Positions 56,156 through 63,450 of a stretch of 64,000 nt of DNA are shown piece by piece. The notes beneath the pieces were generated by a model, which was given only the letters and a program-made list of their open reading frames with translations, had not been told where the DNA came from and made no database searches. The DNA comes from Bacteroidota bacterium (GTDB lineage: Bacteria; Bacteroidota; Bacteroidia; NS11-12g; UBA955). The DNA lies in NCBI GenBank assembly GCA_947496065.1, contig CANMBF010000006.1:37678-101677 (forward strand), given 5' to 3'. A program made the translations under genes and the position numbers. Positions within the stretch are counted from its first letter, which is position 1, and each line of letters begins with the position of its first letter.

Positions 56156-56509
56156 TTACTTATTTTTTCTTTCGTATTGGCAACAACCGTGAAGCTTATT
56201 ATATACTTCATCATTTGCGGTTTCTAATTCTGTGTCGTAACCTACACTTGCAATTTTTTTGTGAATTGTTGCCAAGGTAATTTTTTTAGGATTAAAAACG
56301 ATGGTTATCATTTTTGTATCTTTATTCCATTCTGCACTTGAAATGCCTTTCAAATTTAAGGACTTTTCTATTGTTTTTTCACACATACCACAATTGCCCC
56401 AAACTTTAAAAGTTTCGGTTTGCTTGTTTTTGCTTTGCGCATTTACGCTTGTGGCTGTATACATTGCGAAGAATAGCATCAGGGCTATTGCCATTTTTGA
56501 ATTACTCAT
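56156..56509 (-). CDS. Secreted heavy-metal-associated (HMA) protein
   Basis: 117 residues. Signal peptide ending SVNAQ, then a single HMA domain: ETFKVWGNCGMCEKTIEKSL (CxxC), ITIVFNPKKITLATIHKKIASVGYDTE. A C-terminal HGCCQY adds a Cys pair and a His. The domain is normally a copper or mercury carrier. First gene of a three-gene operon with one-base spacings. Confidence 0.9.
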   Translation of the reverse strand: MSNSKMAIALMLFFAMYTATSVNAQSKNKQTETFKVWGNCGMCEKTIEKSLNLKGISSAEWNKDTKMITIVFNPKKITLATIHKKIASVGYDTELETANDEVYNKLHGCCQYERKNK

Positions 56510-56592
56510 TTTTTTAATTTTAAATTATTGATAATACTTTTCATGTTATGTCCCCCAGTCAAGGTAATAAGTCCAAGTAATTCTAACTCGGT

Positions 56593-56790
56593 CTTCGCTA
56601 ACATTGTGCAACGGTTAGATACCATATTTTTATGTAAAGTTTTATTGTCTGTCGTGTCTTTTTGCCTTACGGCTGATACTAGAGTTCTTGGCGACTTATG
56701 GAAAGCATTTTTTCCATAACCGAGCAAAGTTAGGAAAAAGAAACGTACAATTTACCGAAAAACTAACCATGCGTTTTAGTATTTGTTAGC
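56593..56790. repeat. CGCTAACATTGTGC...GTTAGCAG repeat (possible attC-like site)
   Basis: Left end CGCTAACATTGTGCAACGG and right end TTTGTTAGCAGACG resemble other family members. Internal pairing was not worked out. It lies between the HMA operon and the broken immunity gene. Confidence 0.35.
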
Positions 56791-56796
56791 AGACGT

Positions 56797-57228
56797 TTAC
56801 TGATTGTAAATTTTGAATTTTTTAATAGTTTCAAACCAATTTTTTTTTATTTCCCAAATTGTAAGGAAATCTTTGAGGGTATTTTCATTTTCTTCAAAAA
56901 TCTCACGAACTAATTTATGATTTTTTGTTTCGTTACACCATTAGTTTTTATCACTTGATATTACTGAATTCAAAAGATCACCTTCGTAGTGATCACCTTC
57001 AGCTAAAATATTTTCTTTCAAAATTTCTATTGCAATTGGTATTAAGAATTTTAATCCTGTGTTTTGTCCAATCATTATTCTTAAATCCTCAATCGAAAAA
57101 TCATTCACAACCTTTTTACGCAAAGTATGGCAAGTTTTAATTAAATGTGAACCTTCGTCAGTATGAAATGACGGCCAAATATCTTTTTCAAGATTTTCTA
57201 ACGTTTTAAATTTCCAATTGTTCTCCAT
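56797..57228 (-). pseudogene. CDI-type immunity protein gene interrupted by a nonsense codon
   Basis: The first 95 codons encode MENNWKFKTLENLEKDIWP, FSIEDLRIMIGQNTGLKFLIP and LAEGDHYEGDLLNSVISSD, the pattern of contact-dependent growth inhibition immunity proteins. A TAA follows DKN, but the same frame continues for 47 more codons with clear protein character (WCNETKNHKLVREIFEENEN, DEIKK-like WEIKKNWFETIKKFK) to a second stop at 56797. Family members continue DxxYW at this point, so the TAA likely replaces a Tyr codon. Probably inactive, or expressed as a shortened form. Confidence 0.68.
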
Positions 57229-57234
57229 GTTGAT

Positions 57235-57429
57235 TTAACTAATACCTGGCGCAGCTAAAAGAACAAAATGACTTGGAACAATCATTCCTGTATTTCCTGT
57301 AGAACAATTTAAATTATCGGTTGGATGTTTTTTATCTATTACAGTAATTTTATAACCTTCTTCGGAAAGATAAAAAGCACAATTTAAACCAATGATTCCT
57401 CCACCAATTATTACGGTATGCTTTTTCAT
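57235..57429 (-). pseudogene. Truncated FAD-dependent (hydroxy)proline/D-amino acid dehydrogenase
   Basis: 64 residues. Only the N-terminal FAD-binding part remains: HTVIIGGGIIGLNCAFYLSEEGY, VIDKKHP and NTGMIVPSHFVLLAAPG, then two codons and a stop. Intact DadA-type enzymes run to about 400 residues. The break lies 6 bp before the immunity gene. Placement directly after 4-hydroxyproline epimerase shows it was once the D-hydroxyproline dehydrogenase of that pathway. Confidence 0.8.
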
Positions 57430-57439
57430 CCTCTCCTAT

Positions 57440-58444
57440 TTAAATTACTTGAAATCCAAACGCATAAGGGTCGTCAGAATCAATAAGGATTGTATTATAA
57501 CCAGTAACTTTTGCCCATCCCTCAATACTTGGGATAACTGCTTTGTATTTTCCTACTGTTGTTTCTGATTCAACACATCCATTAAAAATACTTCCAATAT
57601 AACTTTCATGAATAAAAACTTCTCCAGTTTTTAATTTTCCTTTTGCATGCATTTGAGCCATGCGCGCGGAAGTGCCTGTACCGCAGGGGGATCTATCAAT
57701 GGCTTTATCTCCATAAAATACCGCGTTACGTGCCGATGATGTATTGGCAATTGTCTTACCCGTCCAAAGTATATGACTCAACCCTTTTATTGATTCATTT
57801 TGCGGATGTACAAACGAATAATTTTCATTTAAATATTTTCTTATTGGAGAACTAAAACGAATTAAATCTGAGGCTGTATAATTTTCTACTCCTAAAAAGG
57901 AATCTTGTGGTTCAATGATGGCATAAAAGTTTCCACCATAGGCAACATCCAAAGTAAGTTTACCTAAATCAGGGCTTGTAGCAGAAATACCTGTAGAGTG
58001 TAAAAAAGATGGCACATTTACCAACTTTACTGATTCTACTTTTTTACCATTTTGCTTGTAACTAATAACAACTATACCTGCAGGAGTTTCGGCTCGAACT
58101 ATTCCTTGTATTTTAGGGATCACAAGTCCCTCTTCAATTGCCACAGTAATTGTTCCAATAGTGCCATGACCACACATAGGTAAACAACCACTAGTTTCTA
58201 TAAACAGAATCCCTATGTCATTTTCTTTATCAGCAGGGGGATATAAAATACTGCCCGACATCATGTCGTGACCGCGTGGTTCATACATTAATCCTTTTCT
58301 AATCCAATCGAAATGTTCAAGAAAATACAAGCGTTTTTCACTCATGTTTTCCCCTTCTAAAATTGGTCCTCCACCTGCAACAACCCTTACTGGATTGCCA
58401 CACGTGTGTGCATCTATGCAAAAGAATTTCTTATTTATATTCAT
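57440..58444 (-). CDS. 4-hydroxyproline 2-epimerase (proline racemase family)
   Basis: 334 residues. Both catalytic cysteines are present: SGCLPMCGHGTIG near residue 92 and RSPCGTGTSARMAQ near residue 254; IDAHTCGNPVRVV opens the protein. The Cys-Cys pair fits epimerase or racemase rather than the dehydratase branch (Thr). It converts trans-4-hydroxy-L-proline to cis-4-hydroxy-D-proline. Because the partner dehydrogenase is truncated, the pathway here is probably incomplete. Its ATG overlaps the stop of the small secreted gene upstream. Confidence 0.92.
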   Translation of the reverse strand: MNINKKFFCIDAHTCGNPVRVVAGGGPILEGENMSEKRLYFLEHFDWIRKGLMYEPRGHDMMSGSILYPPADKENDIGILFIETSGCLPMCGHGTIGTITVAIEEGLVIPKIQGIVRAETPAGIVVISYKQNGKKVESVKLVNVPSFLHSTGISATSPDLGKLTLDVAYGGNFYAIIEPQDSFLGVENYTASDLIRFSSPIRKYLNENYSFVHPQNESIKGLSHILWTGKTIANTSSARNAVFYGDKAIDRSPCGTGTSARMAQMHAKGKLKTGEVFIHESYIGSIFNGCVESETTVGKYKAVIPSIEGWAKVTGYNTILIDSDDPYAFGFQVI

Positions 58445-58701
58445 TTGTCAACAATTGAATCGTTAGTTATTTTTCCATTTATCTTTCTAAAAACAGAAGC
58501 CTTATTCTCATTCCTTAGTACCGTAGGCAACTTCTTTTTGAGAAACATGATTTGACTTATTTGGTAGTCTTTCACCACCTGCTTTTTTTCAATCTTTATA
58601 AAATCCGCCAGCTTGTATTTATGGATGTCAAGCTCAAGTGTTTGCGTAAACCCTGAAAGTGCGATTAAAATTAGGCCACTTGTAATGATGAGTTTGTTCA
58701 T
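58441..58701 (-). CDS. Small secreted hypothetical protein
   Basis: 86 residues. MNKLIITSGLILIALSGFTQ is a signal peptide; the rest is Lys-rich (KLADFIKIEKKQVVKDYQIS). The Met at 58701 is chosen over the one at 58746 because it begins the signal peptide. Its TGA overlaps the ATG of the epimerase, suggesting coupling, though the functions look unrelated. Confidence 0.6.
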   Translation of the reverse strand: MNKLIITSGLILIALSGFTQTLELDIHKYKLADFIKIEKKQVVKDYQISQIMFLKKKLPTVLRNENKASVFRKINGKITNDSIVDK

Positions 58702-58711
58702 TATGGTTATG

Positions 58712-58830
58712 TTAACGTTTTGAGGGCTTGCGAAGGCGACTTCCACAAGCCGTATTGAAAATCCAAAGGTAAGAAAATACGCTTAAGTTTATTCGAAGCC
58801 TTTGGTCGCTTTCGATAAGCCCTTTGTTAG
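58712..58830. repeat. Inverted repeat TTAACG...GTTAG (attC-like)
   Basis: 119 bp. Left TTAACGTTTTGAGGGCTTGCG and AAGGCGAC pair with right GTCGCTTTCGATAAGCCC and TTTGTTAG. Inner sequence GAAGCCTTTGGTCGC adds further pairing. Confidence 0.6.
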
Positions 58831-58859
58831 TAGTAGTGCTATAGATTCAAGCAGCAATA

Positions 58860-59024
58860 CTATGCGCTTATTTTTTTCTTTATTGTTTTCTTGCGAATTT
58901 TTTTTGAAGCATTTTTAGCTTTCAGCTCGTTCATCAATTTTCTGAAATCAAATAGTTCCTCTTCAGTCCATGGTTTTGATTTAACAGTAAAGTCAATATT
59001 TTTAGGTTCTCTTATTAGTCCCAT
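58860..59024 (-). CDS. 54-residue basic protein, probable antitoxin partner
   Basis: MGLIREPKNIDFTVKSKPWT, then EEELFDFRKLMNELKAKN and a Lys/Arg-rich tail. The MGLIREPxxxDFxV start is a pattern I associate with small proteins encoded next to GNAT-like genes in Bacteroidota. It follows that gene by 5 bp on the same strand. It is too short for most gene finders but very likely real. Confidence 0.72.
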   Translation of the reverse strand: MGLIREPKNIDFTVKSKPWTEEELFDFRKLMNELKAKNASKKIRKKTIKKKISA

Positions 59025-59029
59025 TTTGT

Positions 59030-59554
59030 TTATGATTTAAAGTATTGTGATATTAATCTTAATGCGGCATTCGTTTCAATGAACATTCTTAGTCCACGAA
59101 AATGTGTTGCGTAAAGAGTTTCTTGATAGTGCTTTATTAAGGTTGTCTTGGCATCAAAAGCTAGGAATCCTTGATAACCTTTGTCAACAGAAACTTTACA
59201 AGCATAAGCAACCAAGTTTCCGGGAACGCCTAAATAAACTTTGTTTTTATTTTTATTGAAACTTGCATTCTCAATGAGATGCATAAAAATATGGTCTTGC
59301 TTATCTTCAATGCTAATGAGTCCTTGAATAATTGTCGGGTTGTTGGCAGTTGTGAGTTTATAAACTTCTTTAGTCTTGTCCTTAATCTCGTTTGCCCAAT
59401 CAAATTGCCAATCAGATTTCTTAATTTGGCTAATATTTTTCAGATTCAGTCGCACAATTTCCGTGTCAAACACCTCACCAGTAGAAGTATTTTCAATGGA
59501 ATTTGTGAGTTTATCAATTACAAAGTCAAGAGGTTTGTGTCTTGATTTTTTCAT
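59030..59554 (-). CDS. GNAT-like protein of a probable toxin-antitoxin pair
   Basis: 174 residues. NNPTIIQGLISIEDKQDHIFMHLIE (beta-strand pair), VYLGVPGNLVAYACKVSVDKGYQGF (acetyl-CoA pyrophosphate-loop region, divergent), and TLIKHYQETLYATHFRGLRMFIETNAALRLI form a minimal acetyltransferase fold. Paired with a 54-residue protein, the arrangement resembles a GNAT toxin module. Activity is unproven. Confidence 0.7.
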   Translation of the reverse strand: MKKSRHKPLDFVIDKLTNSIENTSTGEVFDTEIVRLNLKNISQIKKSDWQFDWANEIKDKTKEVYKLTTANNPTIIQGLISIEDKQDHIFMHLIENASFNKNKNKVYLGVPGNLVAYACKVSVDKGYQGFLAFDAKTTLIKHYQETLYATHFRGLRMFIETNAALRLISQYFKS

Positions 59555-59654
59555 AATTCAAAGATAACGAAATATGTAGTTTAAAAGCAGTAAAATTCGG
59601 TTGATTTTAAAATTAGTTGGTCGTATTGGCAGCATTACGAATTCCATGTGTAAG

Positions 59655-60074
59655 TTAACGCTTCCAAACATTCCCTTTATAAATAGTTATTCCCTCATCA
59701 AAAAACTCAAATGTTTTAATATGATTCGTATTTTGGTCAAAATAAACTCTAACAACCCTTTCTTTGTAATATTCATTTGGTTGACTCAATGTTTCTCCGA
59801 TGTCAAAATTTTGCTTTGAACTAAACATATCGATAATATTGATTGGTGTATCACTTAAGTTGGAATTGATATAATTATTTATTAAGGTTATAATGGTAGC
59901 ACTATCAAATTTCAGCGACAGACCTTTTACCTCTATCTCATGTAAATAGCTAGCTACACCACAATTAGACATATAAATTGATTGTGTTCTTTTTGGAGAA
60001 CTTGGATTACAAGTTTGTTGGTTTTTACAAGAGAAAAGTCCTGCAATTAATAAAAGTAGATAAATTCTTTTCAT
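59655..60074 (-). CDS. Hypothetical lipoprotein
   Basis: 139 residues. Lipoprotein signal ends LFSC (MKRIYLLLLIAGLFSCKN). The mature part, with SNCGVASYLHEIEVKG and GETLSQPNEYYKERVVRVYFD, is unfamiliar. Single gene between the GNAT module and the inverted repeat at 60093. Confidence 0.68.
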   Translation of the reverse strand: MKRIYLLLLIAGLFSCKNQQTCNPSSPKRTQSIYMSNCGVASYLHEIEVKGLSLKFDSATIITLINNYINSNLSDTPINIIDMFSSKQNFDIGETLSQPNEYYKERVVRVYFDQNTNHIKTFEFFDEGITIYKGNVWKR

Positions 60075-60092
60075 AAAGGTTAATCAGCATTA

Positions 60093-60240
60093 CCGCTAAC
60101 GTTTTGCAGCTACAAGAAGTTGGCGATTTCGAAGCACTAAACTGTCTGCCACCGCTGAACTTGATACGAAGCACAATCCCGATAAATATCGGGATCATTT
60201 AACAACTGAACCGCCAATTTTTTGTAGGTGCTGTTAGCGG
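60093..60240. repeat. Cassette-boundary inverted repeat, site R8 (attC-like)
   Basis: 148 bp. Left CCGCTAACGTTTTGCAGCTAC and AAGTTGGCGATTTCG pair with right CCGCCAATTTTTTGTAGG and GCTGTTAGCGG; a CCCGATAAATATCGGG hairpin lies inside. Its right end GTTAGCGGA is the exact complement of the left end TCCGCTAAC of site R9, across the monoamine oxidase genes. Confidence 0.75.
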
Positions 60241-60269
60241 ATGCCCTTCTTCGGTTAGTCGTAATAGTG

Positions 60270-60950
60270 TTAGTCATTTTGATGTTGTCTAATATGAAAG
60301 GTCAAACCAACTTGTGTAGTAAATATTCCAGTCCAATTATTACTCACCAGCCCTTTGGTTTGATTAATTACCGCTTCACTATTGGGTGAATAAAAATAAG
60401 GTGTGTAACCAACAAGAACGAAAGGAGATAAATAAATTTTATTTTTTATTTTTAAATAATAACCTGCTCTGATGCTTAGGTCGCCCCCAATACCAAATGC
60501 TTTTGCTCTTGCTTCGTCATATTCAAAAGGTTCATCATTCACATTTCTAAAAAGTCCGCTTGATACTGCCGAGATAATTAGGTCAGTGTAAAGTCCTTTA
60601 GTTTTTTCATTGTTTTCATAATGAATTATGTAACCCAAGTTTAAAAAATGCAAATTTAAGATGTTCTTCAAGTTTTCATTCTCAGCCGAACTTTTAAAAT
60701 AGTTATACGAAATATGTATTCCGTGTTTCAAACTGCTAGAAGATTTAAAAATGTAAGATACTGAAGCATTTAGTCCGTGCATGAGCAATGGTTGTTTTTT
60801 TTCAAGAAATGGTCTGCTAAAATTGTAGGTTTGAATAGCTTTATCCCACTTATTAGCAAACATATATTTGTAAGAAATATCAGTTCTAAACTCTTGGGCT
60901 ATTATGCTATTAAATGTAAAAAACAACATCCCAAATAATACTGCTCTCAT
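60270..60950 (-). CDS. Outer-membrane beta-barrel protein
   Basis: 226 residues. Signal peptide ending NSIIAQ, then alternating strands (LLMHGLNASVSYIF, HGIHISYNYFKSS, LHFLNLGYIIHYENN, LSIRAGYYLKIKNK, GIFTTQVGLTFHI). No catalytic motif recognised. Its ATG overlaps the stop of the monoamine oxidase gene by 4 bp, so the two are coupled. Confidence 0.75.
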   Translation of the reverse strand: MRAVLFGMLFFTFNSIIAQEFRTDISYKYMFANKWDKAIQTYNFSRPFLEKKQPLLMHGLNASVSYIFKSSSSLKHGIHISYNYFKSSAENENLKNILNLHFLNLGYIIHYENNEKTKGLYTDLIISAVSSGLFRNVNDEPFEYDEARAKAFGIGGDLSIRAGYYLKIKNKIYLSPFVLVGYTPYFYSPNSEAVINQTKGLVSNNWTGIFTTQVGLTFHIRQHQND

Positions 60951-62287
60951 TTTTTTATGTCGTTTAAAATATTTATAACTTCTCTATAGCCAGTTTCTAC
61001 TGCACCATGAACAGTTTGATGGTGTCCATTTGTATTCATTGCTTCACCGGCAAAATATAGTTTTTTGTTTATCGGTTTTGTTGCAACTTTTCTTGCATCT
61101 CCCATGCCAATTGTGCTATAAGAGTATGCTCCTTTAACGAATGGATTAATTGTCCAATTTTGAACATGCGATGCAACAAATGACGATGTTGCCTGTCCGT
61201 TATACATTGTGTCTAACTCTTGAAGTAATGCAGTTGTAATAGCCGTGTCACTTCCTAATGAAGTTAAGTATTCGGCTTGAACGCCCATAATAAAAGCAAG
61301 CAATACATTGTCATTTTGTGCTTTGCCTATGCTATCATCTGCATAAGCCGCACAAATTGGTCCACCGATTATATTTTGGTCAAAGAATTTATTGCTAAAT
61401 TTTAATAAAACTTTCATTCCTGCATCCATTCCTATTTTTGAAAATGCAGTTGTTTTTTCATTTGGTAGTGTTGGAATAAATTGAATGTCTGCCGATTTTA
61501 GAATTGGTATTGGGACAGTAATAATTACTTTATCTGCGTTGTATGTATTGTTATTACTGTCTGTTATTTGAATTGTTGATTGAGAATAATCAATTTTAGA
61601 AACAATGGTATTGAGTAGAATTTTATCTTTTACTTGACTTGCAATTTCTTTATCAATTAAATCAAAGAAAGTTTCTCGAAATTTAAAATCATTGTCCCCA
61701 GAATTCCAATTTTCTTCATCTTGATTATTGCCAAATACAGAAAGACGAGTAGCCGCTGCACCTTGGTCACCTGCAATATTTTCTACAATGTATTTATATT
61801 CATTACCTAATCCTTTTTGCAAAGCGTAATCATTATATGAAATATCCGGCAAATCATCGCCTTCAAAAATATCGGTGTTTTGGGGTAAAGAATTCACTAA
61901 TTGATTATTGAACCAATATTTTGTTTCACTATCGTCTAACGTGATTTTAGTGTTTGACTTAGTGATCAAGTCGCCCAAAATACTGTTTTTACCATGCAAC
62001 CATTGAGCACCTGTGTCAATAGGAAAATTGGCAAAACCTGTTAGCTTACCAAGACGTCCACCATAATTTGCAGAAGCTTCTAAAATCTGAAAATCTATTC
62101 CTTTTGATTTTAAAATATATGCTGCATATAGCCCCGCTGCCCCCGCACCAATAATTATAACTTTTCCGTCATAATTTATGTCTTCAAATAAGGTTTCTTT
62201 TCTGCAAGCAGAAAGAAAGGTTGAAGGAATTAAAAGACCACCAATTGAGAGTAATGTCGATTGTTTTATAAAATGTCGTCTATCCAT
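60947..62287 (-). CDS. Flavin monoamine oxidase family protein, exported
   Basis: 446 residues. N-terminus MDRRHFIKQSTLLSIGG...STFLSAC is a Tat-like (RR.F) and lipoprotein-type signal. FAD-binding VIIIGAGAAGLYAAYIL, ASANYGGRLG and TGAQWLHG, the substrate-side KVIITVPIPILKS and C-terminal LYFAGEAMNTNGHHQTVHGAVETG define the amino-oxidase (FMO/MAO, PF01593) family. Predicted periplasmic amine oxidase; substrate unknown. Cassette-like placement between two inverted repeats. Confidence 0.92.
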   Translation of the reverse strand: MDRRHFIKQSTLLSIGGLLIPSTFLSACRKETLFEDINYDGKVIIIGAGAAGLYAAYILKSKGIDFQILEASANYGGRLGKLTGFANFPIDTGAQWLHGKNSILGDLITKSNTKITLDDSETKYWFNNQLVNSLPQNTDIFEGDDLPDISYNDYALQKGLGNEYKYIVENIAGDQGAAATRLSVFGNNQDEENWNSGDNDFKFRETFFDLIDKEIASQVKDKILLNTIVSKIDYSQSTIQITDSNNNTYNADKVIITVPIPILKSADIQFIPTLPNEKTTAFSKIGMDAGMKVLLKFSNKFFDQNIIGGPICAAYADDSIGKAQNDNVLLAFIMGVQAEYLTSLGSDTAITTALLQELDTMYNGQATSSFVASHVQNWTINPFVKGAYSYSTIGMGDARKVATKPINKKLYFAGEAMNTNGHHQTVHGAVETGYREVINILNDIKK

Positions 62288-62330
62288 TTCTTAAGGATTG
62301 TTGTCTGTTATGTTTGTCCTTTTAGGGTTT

Positions 62331-62513
62331 CCGCTAACGTTTGGGGCTTTGTGATGTGCTGGAATTAATAGCACAAAACTGACTTACCCTACAAAACTGA
62401 ATTAAAAGTACTGAACTTTATTGCAACTTTTAAAAAATAAATTTATACCGCTGAAAAAATAAAGTTGCGACTTGCACAAACCCCAGCATATTCACAAAAC
62501 CCATGTTATGGGC
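62331..62513. repeat. Cassette-boundary inverted repeat, site R9 (attC-like)
   Basis: 183 bp. Left CCGCTAACGTTTGGGGC and TTTGTGATGTGCTGG pair with right CCAGCATATTCACAAA and ACCCATGTTATGGGC; inner AAAGTTGCAA-type arms also pair. Its own ends differ (CCGCTAAC versus GTTATGGGC), but GTTATGGGC is the exact complement of the left end GCCCATAAC of site R10. Confidence 0.78.
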
Positions 62514-62582
62514 TGGTTTTCTTGTCTGTGTTACTTGTCTGATCTACAAATAAATCAGATAGTGGTCATTTTGGCAACAACT

Positions 62583-62759
62583 TTATTTGTCTTTGTCGTA
62601 TTTGTATTTTGCGAAAGACGGTATAAAAATTAATGCAAGTCCAGCGAGTCCAAATACAAGTAGTGGTGCAGAACCATGCCAATGTTGAATTTTAAAGAGT
62701 ACTCCTAATACTGTCAAACTTGAGAATAATGCTCCCGAAATAAATGATAATGTTTTCAT
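62583..62759 (-). CDS. 58-residue membrane protein, GldL-N-terminus-like
   Basis: MKTLSFISGALFSSLTVLG, then VLFKIQHWHGSAPLLVFG, a second helix LAGLALIFIPSFA and a charged tail KYKYDKDK. The FKIQHWHG segment resembles the FKIMHWPGA motif at the head of GldL-type and other Bacteroidota small membrane proteins. Too short for usual cut-offs but clearly coding. Leader element C lies just upstream, and repeats R9 and R10 flank the unit. Confidence 0.72.
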   Translation of the reverse strand: MKTLSFISGALFSSLTVLGVLFKIQHWHGSAPLLVFGLAGLALIFIPSFAKYKYDKDK

Positions 62760-62777
62760 TTTACTAAATTTAATTAT

Positions 62778-62840
62778 CCTAATCGTTTGGCTTTTCGGTG
62801 TCGCCCCGTTTTTTTGAGTGGGTTCTGGTCTCCACTTTTT
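62778..62840 (-). promoter_or_regulatory. Conserved leader element, copy C
   Basis: Minus-strand RNA: GTGGAGACCAGAACCCACTC, seven A, CGG GGC GACA CCG AAAA GCC, then GATTAGG, ending 18 nt before the ATG at 62759. Two base changes in the pseudoknot region relative to copy B fall in the loops. Confidence 0.6.
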
Positions 62841-62919
62841 CGATTCAATAATAATATTTTTTTATCACATTGGGTGTTCAGCCCTTTGGCTCTCGCAGAC
62901 CGTTTTGGTTTTTAAACTT

Positions 62920-63000
62920 GCCCATAACGTTTTGCGGATAAGGGAAACGGTTCTTGAATGCGAACTTGTCAAACCGTTTTTCTTATGCGCTGTTAGTTGC
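62920..63000. repeat. Cassette-boundary inverted repeat, site R10 (attC-like)
   Basis: 81 bp. Left GCCCATAACGTTTTGCGGATAAG and GGGAAACGGTT pair with right AACCGTTTTTCTTATGCGCTG and GTTAGTTGC. Its ends do not match each other beyond GTTA, but GTTAGTTGC is the exact complement of the left end GCAACTAAC of site R11. Confidence 0.8.
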
Positions 63001-63086
63001 TGTTGTGAGCACACGACCTACACAATTTTTCCGTTTATGTTCGTCTCTCGAATTCAACTTTTTGTCACTCCGATATTGGTTTCATA

Positions 63087-63272
63087 CTATTTGTTTGCAA
63101 GTTCCTTGATTTTATTTTTTAATTCTTTAATGTGTAATGATTGAATAACACTAATTAAAATTACCCCTATTAAAAAAACTTGATTTCCAAATTCTAAATG
63201 AGATATTTTCATAACAACTCCTGCTATCAATACAATTATTCCAATTCCGTAAATTAGTTTTTCATTTTTCAT
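63087..63272 (-). CDS. Small two-span membrane protein
   Basis: 61 residues from the Met at 63272 (three more if the upstream Met at 63281 is used): MKNEKLIYGIGIIVLIAGVV, then MKISHLEFGNQVFLIGVILI and a Lys-rich tail KELKNKIKELANK. The IAGVVMKISHLEFG turn is like that of the 58-residue protein at 62583, so both may belong to the same GldL-N-like group. Sole gene between repeats R10 and R11. Confidence 0.68.
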   Translation of the reverse strand: MKNEKLIYGIGIIVLIAGVVMKISHLEFGNQVFLIGVILISVIQSLHIKELKNKIKELANK

Positions 63273-63450
63273 AATTTTCAAATTATTTTATTTTTCTATT
63301 AATTTTTTTTCAGCGGATAATCTAAAACCGAAGTGAAAATTTCTTTTTTTTGTCAAACTTCAAGTTTATTGTCAATTTTCATTTCAAATTCGAAGCTAAA
63401 AACTCAGATTTTCAGATTCTCTTAGTTCGGAGCGTCAACTTCGAGCAATT

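Noticed and set aside
56506..56727. 73-codon frame upstream of the HMA gene
   Set aside because: No family or composition support; its end merely overlaps the HMA start, and the region also fits a repeat. At most a short leader peptide (MKSIINNLKLKK).
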